DNA from: Rickettsia sp. | GTDB lineage: Bacteria; Pseudomonadota; Alphaproteobacteria; Rickettsiales; Rickettsiaceae | DNA length: 64,000 bases | Assembly (NCBI GenBank): GCA_015657545.1 | Contig: JADHZC010000009.1 | Span: forward strand, 48,428-112,427 | Direction of reading: 5' to 3' | Shown: positions 26,585 to 34,850 of the stretch, in pieces | Layout: each line of letters begins with the position of its first letter | Position numbering within the stretch: the stretch's first letter is position 1 | Position numbers and translations under genes: made by a program | The notes under the pieces: generated by a model | Seen by the model: the letters and a program-made list of their open reading frames with translations, nothing else | Told to the model about the DNA's origin: nothing | The model's database searches: none

Positions 26585-27679
26585 TTAAATTATTTTACCA
26601 AAAACTAAAGCTTTTTTATTTACAATGTCACCCCCTACTCTTTTTACAGTATAAAATTTAATAAATGGCTTTTCAGTATATGGATCTCTTACTAAAGAAA
26701 TTTCAGATTTATCAACTATTTTATATGCAGATTTAAAATCTGCTAAAATAATAGGTAATTGATTTCTTTGAACATCTGGCATATGAGAGCAACATATCAC
26801 AGGAATACCAAATATAGTTTGAGCAAAAGAATCTGAAAGAGAATGTTGCCAAATAAATCTTCCATTATTGTCTTTTAAAGATTGAATTTTAGATAAAGTA
26901 ATTCTATTAACTAAAAAATGTGCATTAGTTAAAAAAGATTCTTTTAATGAATTAATCATAGATAAAAGAGAATCTGTATTAATATCATTTGTTATTTCTA
27001 TATTATGAATTTCAGGATCATTTTGATAATGTAAAATTCCGAATGGTTTTTTATTTCCATCCCCATGTATAAAAGCTTGATTTTCTAATTTTATAAAACT
27101 GTTAACAATGTTATCTTTGATCCATGTTTCAAGATCGATTTCAGAATCTTCTATAAGTTTTTGAGTAGTTTTAGGTTGAGCATATAGTTCATGTAAAAAA
27201 ATTTTTTGTTTAACTAATGTAGAATTTTCAGTAACGTCTCTTGCTTCTTGTTCATCAACCCAACCGGAACTAAATTCTCCATTTTCCTTTACAATTTCTA
27301 AAAATGATCCAGAAATATTTTCAATAGAAGCTAAATTTCTAATTACAGATTTTTCAGAAATAGCTTTTATAATTTGAGAATATAAATCATTTTTTATTAA
27401 TGCTCCTCCAGAATTTTCAGAAGAATTTAAAGATTTGCAAAAATAATCTGAATTTTCCAATTTGCCAGATCTTACAAAATTATCCAGTGCTTTATTAGCA
27501 TAACCAAAATAAGAAGAATTAGAAGATTTGATAGAAGATTTATTAGAGATAAAATTTTCTATTTTATTAATTTTTTGTTCTAAATTCTCGATTTTTATTT
27601 GTTCTTGAGATTTTTTTTGAATAATATCTGATAATTTATTAGATAAATTATCAATCTTACTTTCTGTATTTGTTGTCAT
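26585..27679 (-). CDS. GTA/phage major capsid protein, HK97 fold
   Basis: The 364-residue protein has an N-terminal coiled-coil scaffold-like region (residues ~1-50). The HK97 capsid core follows: GGALIKNDLYSQIIKAI, GWVDEQEARDVTE, LYAQPKTTQKLIEDS and AFIHGDGNKKPFGIL. HK97-type capsids are made as precursors and cleaved by the adjacent protease. Length and motifs agree with RcGTA gp5. No deletion or frameshift is visible, so the gene appears maintained. Confidence 0.88.
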   Translation of the reverse strand: MTTNTESKIDNLSNKLSDIIQKKSQEQIKIENLEQKINKIENFISNKSSIKSSNSSYFGYANKALDNFVRSGKLENSDYFCKSLNSSENSGGALIKNDLYSQIIKAISEKSVIRNLASIENISGSFLEIVKENGEFSSGWVDEQEARDVTENSTLVKQKIFLHELYAQPKTTQKLIEDSEIDLETWIKDNIVNSFIKLENQAFIHGDGNKKPFGILHYQNDPEIHNIEITNDINTDSLLSMINSLKESFLTNAHFLVNRITLSKIQSLKDNNGRFIWQHSLSDSFAQTIFGIPVICCSHMPDVQRNQLPIILADFKSAYKIVDKSEISLVRDPYTEKPFIKFYTVKRVGGDIVNKKALVFGKII

Positions 27680-27722
27680 ATAAGATAAAGATTATAAATT
27701 AAAAAAGGATTTAAAATAAAAA

Positions 27723-28226
27723 TTAAGAAAAATTTTCTAACATTTTGCCTAAATTAGATAAAGAATGATTAAGTGAAAAAGAGGAATAATCATCAATACT
27801 TGTAATAATAGCTTCAGCATTAGCAGGAAATGTAACAATACTAATTTCTAACAAATTAGCTTTTAGAATATTTTTTTGTCCTAAATTATCAAATTTTTGA
27901 TCAATAATTTCAAATCCTACACTAAGACCATTTACAACATTCTTAGAAACTAAAGCAATAGTTTCTTTTCCTATCTGTGTATCTAAAATAATTCTAGCAT
28001 TAATGAATAAGCCAATATGATCTTGAGATAAATTTTCAATAAATCCTATTGGTTTTGAATAATCATGTTGCCAAAGCAATTTTATTTGGCTAACTTCGTT
28101 AAAAATAAAAGCATTTTCTCTAACTATTTCTTTTTGCTTATCTAAAATATTAAATTTGCTTGCGTATCCACTTATAATATAATGATTATTAATGGATTTA
28201 AAAAAATTAGAATTAACTAAAGTCAT
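27723..28226 (-). CDS. GTA/phage prohead protease, HK97 family (U35/S78)
   Basis: The 167-residue protein matches HK97 prohead proteases. It has SGYASKFNILDKQKEIV, the catalytic His in LLWQHDYSKPIG, the catalytic Ser in NGLSVGFEI and the closing block LLEISIVTFPANAEA. It would trim the capsid precursor encoded 43 bp downstream. It is the first gene of the cluster; the portal and terminase genes that precede it in RcGTA are not in the preceding DNA. A Shine-Dalgarno-like AGAAAGA lies just before the start. Confidence 0.87.
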   Translation of the reverse strand: MTLVNSNFFKSINNHYIISGYASKFNILDKQKEIVRENAFIFNEVSQIKLLWQHDYSKPIGFIENLSQDHIGLFINARIILDTQIGKETIALVSKNVVNGLSVGFEIIDQKFDNLGQKNILKANLLEISIVTFPANAEAIITSIDDYSSFSLNHSLSNLGKMLENFS

Positions 28227-28480
28227 TCTTTCTATATCTGCATAAATTGATTATCGTTAAGTTATTTATATATTATTTTTTTAGATCACTAAGAAAGAAA
28301 GCAAAAAATTTTTATCACTCAAAATTTATTTAATGTCATTTTGTATGTTGATTAATTTTTTTATTTATGTATGATACACAGATTCGTGTTAAACTTGAGT
28401 AAGTAGTTCTCATTTTAGTAACTATCAAATTTTGTAATTATAATTATTTTATATTATTTATTTTCCATTACGGATTTTTT

Positions 28481-29701
28481 ATGGATTACAAAATTGGTAT
28501 AAGAAAATATTTACCTGTTCTGCTTGTTATATCTCTCATAGCATCTTCTATGGAGACTGATATAGCCATCCCTAGTTTCCCTAAAATTGCAGATTATTTT
28601 GGAATTTCAGGTTTCATGGTAAAAATGACAATAGCAATCAATTATTTAGGATATTCAATTTCTAGTATAATTTATGGTCCTTTATCTGAAAGTTGGGGGA
28701 GGAAAAAAGTAATGATTTTAGGAAATTCAATAATGTGTATAGGCTCTTTAGGGTGCTCATTATCACCCAATATATATTGGCTTTTATGTTTTAGATTTAT
28801 ACAAGGATTTGGAGCTAGTACATCAGCAATCATAGTTTTTGCTATCATAGCTGACGTATATGTAGGCAGACAATCAACAAAAATTATTAGTAGAATGTCT
28901 GCTTTTCTTTACATATTAGTTGCAGGTACTCCACTAATAGGAGGATTAATTAATGAATTTTTTGGGTGGAGAGTAAATTATTGGACAATTTTTATTATCT
29001 CTACAATATCTACTTTATTACTTTATATTGCTTTGCCTGAAACAAAAGATATGAAAGACAATTTTTCTATTAAAGAAACATTACAAAATTACAAAAATAT
29101 ATTTTTCAATAAAAGATTTATTTTATTAGGAGTAAGTTTATCAATATTTTATTCTGTATATGTAAGTTTTATCTCATGTGCTTCTTTTTTATATACAGAA
29201 ACATTTAATAAAACTAATATAATATATACATCTCATCAAACTGCAATAATATTAGTTTTTTCAATAATAAGTATGTTTACTATAAATATAGTAAATTTTT
29301 TAGGAGAAAAAAAAGCACTTTTACATGCTTTAACTTTGAGTTTATTTAGTATGTTGTTTATGTATGTAATAGCTATAAAAAATAATGGTCAAATATTATT
29401 TATAGAATATTTAGTAACATTTTCTATGATAATATTTTGTGCGGGAGAAGCAATTTTATACCCCATGTTATTTACTAAAGCATTAGATATAATTCCAAAT
29501 CAGAAGGGCATAATTTCCTCTTCTTTATCAGCAATAAGATCTATATTATCAAGTTTTTTTGTATGGATAATGAGCTTATTTTATAATGGTTCATTACTAA
29601 ATATTGCAGTAGTTTTATTACTACAAACAATCATTTTATCAATTTTTATTATATTAATACTTAGATCTTTTATTCTAAGTGATATAAATTTGAGTCAGTA
29701 A
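28481..29701 (+). CDS. MFS multidrug efflux transporter (Bcr/CflA type)
   Basis: The 406-residue protein has about twelve membrane segments. The sequence SMETDIAIPSFPKIADYF near the N-terminus and the loop 2-3 motif GPLSESWGRKKVM (MFS motif A, G...D.. .GR...), then RFIQGFGAS, are typical of the Bcr/CflA drug:proton antiporter family. It would act in the inner membrane. The substrate is unknown. An RDD-family gene follows after 40 bp on the same strand. Confidence 0.83.
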   Translation: MDYKIGIRKYLPVLLVISLIASSMETDIAIPSFPKIADYFGISGFMVKMTIAINYLGYSISSIIYGPLSESWGRKKVMILGNSIMCIGSLGCSLSPNIYWLLCFRFIQGFGASTSAIIVFAIIADVYVGRQSTKIISRMSAFLYILVAGTPLIGGLINEFFGWRVNYWTIFIISTISTLLLYIALPETKDMKDNFSIKETLQNYKNIFFNKRFILLGVSLSIFYSVYVSFISCASFLYTETFNKTNIIYTSHQTAIILVFSIISMFTINIVNFLGEKKALLHALTLSLFSMLFMYVIAIKNNGQILFIEYLVTFSMIIFCAGEAILYPMLFTKALDIIPNQKGIISSSLSAIRSILSSFFVWIMSLFYNGSLLNIAVVLLLQTIILSIFIILILRSFILSDINLSQ

Positions 29702-29741
29702 ATTTTATTTTAATTAACTTACTGAAGTAAAAAGAAAAACT

Positions 29742-30275
29742 ATGACTCCTTATCAAAAACAAATATTACCAGTTTCAATATATACACGCATAGCTTCAAC
29801 TACTATTGATTTTTTTTTATTTAGCGTTTTATATAATTTGTTATTGAATAAATTTTTTATATTTTTACTAGAAAATCTTCTTTCTCAATCTGCTCCAGAT
29901 AACAGCATTTTAAATCAATTAGAAAGTAAATTAACATCTACAGAAACATTACATTCTTCTCTAGAAAAATTATCACATATGAAAAATTTTGCTGCATTTA
30001 TTATATTAAGCAATTTAATAAATATATTTTTTTTAGGACTATATTTTTGCTTTTTTTGGACAAAATTTGGATCCACACCAGGTAAAATGTTATTAAGCAT
30101 AAAAATAATAGACCAAAATAATATAAATAAAAACCCTTCTATATCACAATCAATTAAAAGATTTTTAGGATATTTTGTTTCTATGTTAGAAATTTTAGTA
30201 AAAATACTCTTTAGATCTCCTAATTCGCCAATGTTTCACGATAAGATATCAAAAACTCGCGTTATAAAAAAATAA
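29742..30275 (+). CDS. RDD-family membrane protein
   Basis: The 177-residue protein carries the RDD pattern: SIYTRIASTTIDFFLFSVLY near the start (the Arg and Asp of the family) and GSTPGKMLLSIKIID in the middle. It has three or four hydrophobic segments. RDD proteins are small polytopic membrane proteins, some of which act in ion or solute transport. The role here is unknown. It is convergent with dnaJ, 18 bp apart. Confidence 0.75.
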   Translation: MTPYQKQILPVSIYTRIASTTIDFFLFSVLYNLLLNKFFIFLLENLLSQSAPDNSILNQLESKLTSTETLHSSLEKLSHMKNFAAFIILSNLINIFFLGLYFCFFWTKFGSTPGKMLLSIKIIDQNNINKNPSISQSIKRFLGYFVSMLEILVKILFRSPNSPMFHDKISKTRVIKK

Positions 30276-30293
30276 TCGATCACTTATATTTCT

Positions 30294-31424
30294 TTATTTA
30301 AAACTATTTCTTAGTTTAGAAAAAAATCCATCAGATTTTCCATTGTTAAGATCTTTATCAAGCTCTAACAAAAGATCCTTTTGCTTTTTAGAAATAGACT
30401 GAGGAATTATTATATTTACATGAGCATATAGATCACCTCTATTAGAAGATCTAATTTTACTCATACCTTTTCCTGCAACTCTTAATTTATAATTTTGAGC
30501 TGTATAAGGTGGTATTTTTAGCTGAATTGTTTTTTTATCTAAAGTTTTAACGTCTACTTCTCCTCCTAAAATAGCTTTAGTAAAATTGATATCTAATCTA
30601 CAATGTAGATCTATGTGATTTTGTACATCAAAAATAGAATGAGGCAAGATATGAGCAATAACATATAAATCTCCATTCGTTCCACCTCGAACTCCAGCCT
30701 CTCCTTCATTAGTTAATCTAATATTCATTCCATTTTCTACTCCAGAAGGTATTTTCACAATCAATTCTCTATTTTTTTCTAATCTCCCTATACCTCTACA
30801 AGATTTGCATGGATTTTTTATAATTTTACCAGCCCCTTTACAATGGCTACAGGTTTGAGAAATAGAAAAAAATCCTTGTTGTATATTATTAACACCAGTA
30901 CCATGACAAAAATTACAATTCACCATAGAAGATTGCCCTTCACTACCTGAACCACTACAATTAGAACATTTTACATGTGATCTAAATTTAATTTTTTTAT
31001 CAATTCCTAAAAAAGCTTCTTCAAGAGTAATTTGAAGATTATATTTTAAATCACTTCCTCTATAGGAAGAGGAGGTTTTTTGAGATCTTCTTCCTCCTCC
31101 CATAAAATCTCCAAAAAAATCGCTAAAAACATCTCCCATATCGTGAAAAGAAGCCCCAGCAGATGATCCAAAACCAGACGAAGATTGTTGACCTGCTCCT
31201 TGTTTAAATGAATCATGTCCAAATCTATCATAAGCAGCTCTTTTCTGTTCATCTTTTAATACGTCATAAGCCTCACTAACTTCTTTAAATTTTTTTTCAG
31301 CAATAGAAGACCCATTATTATGATCAGGATGATGTTTCTTTGCTAATTTTAAATAAGCTTTTTTTATTTCTGAAGCTGAGGCAGATCTATCAACACCTAA
31401 AACAGAATAATAATCTTGAGACAT
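30294..31424 (-). CDS. dnaJ: Chaperone DnaJ (Hsp40)
   Basis: DnaJ stimulates the DnaK ATPase and delivers unfolded substrates. The 376-residue protein has the J domain with the HPD motif (KKHHPDHNN near residue 33), a Gly/Phe/Ser-rich linker, and four zinc-finger repeats CSNCSGSG, CNFCHGTG, CSHCKGAG and CKSCRGIG. The C-terminal substrate-binding domain is present. It lies 29 bp downstream of dnaK, the usual dnaK-dnaJ operon. Confidence 0.96.
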   Translation of the reverse strand: MSQDYYSVLGVDRSASASEIKKAYLKLAKKHHPDHNNGSSIAEKKFKEVSEAYDVLKDEQKRAAYDRFGHDSFKQGAGQQSSSGFGSSAGASFHDMGDVFSDFFGDFMGGGRRSQKTSSSYRGSDLKYNLQITLEEAFLGIDKKIKFRSHVKCSNCSGSGSEGQSSMVNCNFCHGTGVNNIQQGFFSISQTCSHCKGAGKIIKNPCKSCRGIGRLEKNRELIVKIPSGVENGMNIRLTNEGEAGVRGGTNGDLYVIAHILPHSIFDVQNHIDLHCRLDINFTKAILGGEVDVKTLDKKTIQLKIPPYTAQNYKLRVAGKGMSKIRSSNRGDLYAHVNIIIPQSISKKQKDLLLELDKDLNNGKSDGFFSKLRNSFK

Positions 31425-31453
31425 AATAATTTGCCTAAATTAATAATTCTAAT

Positions 31454-33364
31454 TTAATTGCCGCTTACATCTTTAGCATCTCCATCAACAACATTATCAT
31501 TTGGTGGATTATTGTTATTAGAATCATTATCTCCACCAGAAGAAGCAGAATCATTTTTGTTTGAAGAATTTGAGTATTTCTGTTCTAATAATATTGTAGC
31601 TTGAGTTAAAGAAGAAGTGATAGTTTTTACTTCTTCAGTATTTTCAGAAGTAATAGCCTGTTTCAATTTAGAAATTTGATCATTTAAAGAATTTTTATCT
31701 TCTTCAGGCATATTAGAATTTTTAGAAATTAATTCTTCAGCAGTAAAGATAGATGTTTCTGCTTGATTTTTAGTTTCAATAAATTCTTTCTTTTTTTTAT
31801 CAGACTCTGCATTTTGTTCAGCATCTTTAACCATTTCTTCAATTTGTTCATCTTTTAATCCTCCAGAAGCTTGAATAACAACTTTTTGTTCTTTTCCAGA
31901 AGATTTATCTTTAGCAGAGACATGCACTATTCCGTTAGCATCGATATCAAAAATCACTTCAATTTGAGGGATACCTCTAGGAGCTGGTGGAATTCCTTCT
32001 AAACTAAACTGTCCAAGTATTTTATTATAAGCAGCAATTTCTCTTTCCCCTTGAAATACTTTAATAACAACAGCACTTTGATTATTTTCTGCTGTAGAAA
32101 AAATCTGACTTTTTTTAGTAGGAATAGTAGTATTTCTATCTATTAACCTAGTAAATACCCCTCCTAAAGTTTCTATACCTAAAGAAAGAGGTGTAACATC
32201 TAATAATAAAACATCTTTTACATCTCCTTTTAAAATTCCTCCCTGAATAGAAGCTCCAAGAGCAACTACTTCATCTGGATTTACGCTTTGATTAGGTTTT
32301 TTACCAAAAAATTGAGTAACTTTTTCTATAACTTTAGGCATACGAGTCATTCCTCCTACCAGTATCACCTCATCAATATCTGAAGCAGAAAATTTAGCAT
32401 CTTTTAAAGCTTTTTTACAAGGTTCAATAGTTTTGTCAATTAAATCCATTACTAGGGATTCTAATTTAGCTCTTGTAAGTTTTATAGACAAATGTTTAGG
32501 ACCTGCTGCATCAGCAGTAATATAAGATAAATTGATATCAGTTTCTTGAGTTGTAGTAAGAGATTTTTTAGCTTCTTCTGCAGCCTCTTTTAATCTCTGT
32601 AATGCAAGAGGATCATTTTTTAAATCTATACCACTAGATTTTTTAAAATCACTAATTAAAAAATCTAAAATTCTCATATCAAAATCCTCTCCTCCAAGGA
32701 AAGTATCACCATTAGTAGATTTCACTTCTACCAATCCATCTCCCATTTCAAGGATTGAAACATCAAAAGTACCTCCTCCTAGATCATAAACTGCTATTTT
32801 TTTTTCAGAATCAGTTTTATCTAATCCGTATGAAAGAGCTGCAGCGGTAGGTTCATTAATTATTCTTTCAACATGCAATCCAGCAATTTTTCCAGCATCT
32901 TTTGTAGCTTGTCTTTGAGCGTCATTAAAATAAGCAGGAACTGTAATAACAGCTTTAGTAACCTTTTCTCCTAAATAATTTTCAGCAGATTCCTTCATTT
33001 TTTTTAAAATATAAGCACTAATTTGACTAGGAGAATATTTTTTACCTTGAACTTCAACCCAGGCATAACTCCCTGAATCTGCTTTTACAATTTTATATGG
33101 CACCAAATTTTGATCTTTTTTTATAGCTTCATCATCAAAATTTCTTCCTATTAATCTTTTGATTGCAAATAAAGTATTTTTAGGGTTAGTAACAGCTTGT
33201 CTTTTAGCGGCATCACCAACTAAAATTTCATCTTTAACAAATGCAATCATAGATGGAGTTGTAGTTTTCCCTTCTATATTTGTTATAACTTTAGGATCTT
33301 TTCCTTCCATAACTGCTACGCAAGAATTTGTAGTTCCTAAATCTATTCCTATAATTTTTTCCAT
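31454..33364 (-). CDS. dnaK: Chaperone DnaK (Hsp70)
   Basis: This 636-residue ATP-dependent chaperone has all Hsp70 signatures: [17 protein letters not shown] at the start, [14 protein letters not shown] and [13 protein letters not shown]. The substrate-binding and lid domains follow. The C-terminus is an Asn/Asp/Gly/Ser-rich low-complexity tail. A strong Shine-Dalgarno AGAGGA lies 7 bases before the ATG (33372-33377). A heat-shock promoter is expected, but I could not identify one with confidence. Confidence 0.97.
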   Translation of the reverse strand: MEKIIGIDLGTTNSCVAVMEGKDPKVITNIEGKTTTPSMIAFVKDEILVGDAAKRQAVTNPKNTLFAIKRLIGRNFDDEAIKKDQNLVPYKIVKADSGSYAWVEVQGKKYSPSQISAYILKKMKESAENYLGEKVTKAVITVPAYFNDAQRQATKDAGKIAGLHVERIINEPTAAALSYGLDKTDSEKKIAVYDLGGGTFDVSILEMGDGLVEVKSTNGDTFLGGEDFDMRILDFLISDFKKSSGIDLKNDPLALQRLKEAAEEAKKSLTTTQETDINLSYITADAAGPKHLSIKLTRAKLESLVMDLIDKTIEPCKKALKDAKFSASDIDEVILVGGMTRMPKVIEKVTQFFGKKPNQSVNPDEVVALGASIQGGILKGDVKDVLLLDVTPLSLGIETLGGVFTRLIDRNTTIPTKKSQIFSTAENNQSAVVIKVFQGEREIAAYNKILGQFSLEGIPPAPRGIPQIEVIFDIDANGIVHVSAKDKSSGKEQKVVIQASGGLKDEQIEEMVKDAEQNAESDKKKKEFIETKNQAETSIFTAEELISKNSNMPEEDKNSLNDQISKLKQAITSENTEEVKTITSSLTQATILLEQKYSNSSNKNDSASSGGDNDSNNNNPPNDNVVDGDAKDVSGN

Positions 33365-33803
33365 TTTTTCTTCCTCTTATATAAAAAAATATAAATGTAT
33401 AATTAAACAAGAACTAGTTGCTCAATTTATATATAATTAATCTTATAATTATAAGAAACTAGTTTTTAATCCTAACAGTGCAGATTAACTCATTTCAACA
33501 TTTAATACATATAAGTAAAAAAGATTAAATTTCAATAAAAGTTATAATTTTTTATAAAAAATTATAAAAATAGTTCTAATTTATTGTTCTATGCTATTCA
33601 CATTTATAAATTTATTTCTTTATTTTATAAAAATCTGGTTTTTTACTAGATATCAAGATTCTTAAAAATCACTTTTTACTCCTTACATTTTTCATTAAGA
33701 AATTTTTTATCCAATACAAAATTAATTAGATTCTCAATAATTTGTGTTTTTTAAAAAAAATGGTTCCTGTTTTTGTTTATATAGTTTTTATCAATTTACA
33801 TTT
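33365..33803. other. 440-bp gap between dnaK and the broken VirB6-like gene
   Basis: The part next to dnaK holds its ribosome-binding site and presumably its promoter. A short minus-strand open stretch at about 33675-33750 ends with NFVLDKKFLNEKCKE and a TAA and may be a gene fragment. No RNA gene or other family is recognised. Confidence 0.35.
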
Positions 33804-34569
33804 TTATTTCTGTTTCTTTTTAGGATTCACAAATGTTTTCTTTCCTCGATCAAAAGCTGTTTGAACTTCTTTGTTTTGTTTAGAAATTGATATATTTCTT
33901 CTATTAGGTTTTTTTAGTATATCTTTGTTTGTTTCCTCTACTATATCTTGTTTCTTGAGATCCTCTACTAATGAACTATCTTGATATAAAGCTTTATTGT
34001 TTACATTGAAATCTGACTTATCTTGATCTAGATTTTTTTCTAACCTTGTATCTTGTTTCTTGAGATCCTCTACTAATGAACTATTTTGATCTAAAGCTTT
34101 ATTATTGCTTACATTGAAATCTGACTTATCTTGATCTAGATTTTTTTCTAATCTTTTACCTTGTTTCTTGAGATCCTCTATTAACGAACTATTTTGATCT
34201 AAAGCTTTATTATTTCTTACATTAAAATCTGACTTATCTTGATCTAGATTTTTTTCTAATCTTGTCCCTTGTTTCTTGAGATCCTCTACTAATGAATTAT
34301 TTTGATCTAAAGCTTTATTATTGCTTACATTGAAATCTGACTTATTCTTGATCTAGATTTTTTTCTAATCTTGTACCTTGTTTCTTGAGATCCTCTACTA
34401 ATGAACTATTTTGATCTAAAGCTTTATTATTGCTTATATTAAAATCTGATTTATCTTGATCTAGATTTTTTTCTAATCTTGTATTTTGTTTCTTGAGATC
34501 CTCTACTAATGAACTATTTTGATCTAAAGCTTTATTATTGCTTACATTTGAAATCTGACTTATCTTGAT
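33804..34569 (-). pseudogene. Displaced C-terminal part of the fourth VirB6-like gene
   Basis: Downstream of the stop at 34570 the same 36-codon repeat goes on. After the seven unbroken copies it reads DLKKQDIVEETNKDILKKP, then KEVQTAFDRGKKTF and VNPKKKQK with TAA at 33804. Against the regular unit I see one T missing from a T-run at 34575-34580, one extra T near 34548 that restores frame, and one extra T near 34345 that shifts frame for good. Without these the protein would be about 1,215 residues. Either the gene is truly broken or the indels are sequencing errors in a repeat. Confidence 0.75.
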
Positions 34570-34850
34570 CTAGATTTTTTCTAACCTGCCCTTGTTCTTG
34601 AGATCCTCTACTAATGAATTATTTTGATCTAAAGCTTTATTATTTCTTACATTGAAATCTGACTTATCTTGATCTAGATTTTTTTCTAATCTTGTCCCTT
34701 GTTTCTTGAGATCCTCTACTAATGAACTATTTTGATCTAAAGCTTTATTATTGCTTACATTGAAATCTGATTTATCTTGATCTAGATTTTTTTCTAACCT
34801 TGTATTTTGTTTCTTGAGATCCTCTACTAATGAATTATTTTGATCTAAAC
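33957..34850 (-). repeat. Nine tandem 108-bp units coding for a 36-residue repeat
   Basis: The box GAGATCCTCTACTAATGAA (plus-strand view, with small variants) begins at 33957, 34062, 34170, 34278, 34387, 34495, 34600, 34708 and 34816. The spacing is 108 bp in most cases and 105 or 109 bp where indels occur. Each unit encodes roughly SLVEDLKKQ, TRLEKNLDQDKSDFNV and NNKALDQN in order, a charged helix-forming sequence. The copies are highly alike, so recent duplication or gene conversion is likely. Confidence 0.92.

Noticed and set aside
31046..31252. 68-codon minus-strand frame inside dnaJ
   Set aside because: It is an alternative frame of the Gly/Ser-rich linker of dnaJ.
33365..33440. Heat-shock (sigma-32) promoter before dnaK
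   Set aside because: A CTTG is present, but no matching -10 at the right distance could be seen.
33957..34850. CRISPR array
   Set aside because: The repeats are contiguous 108-bp coding units without unique spacers.
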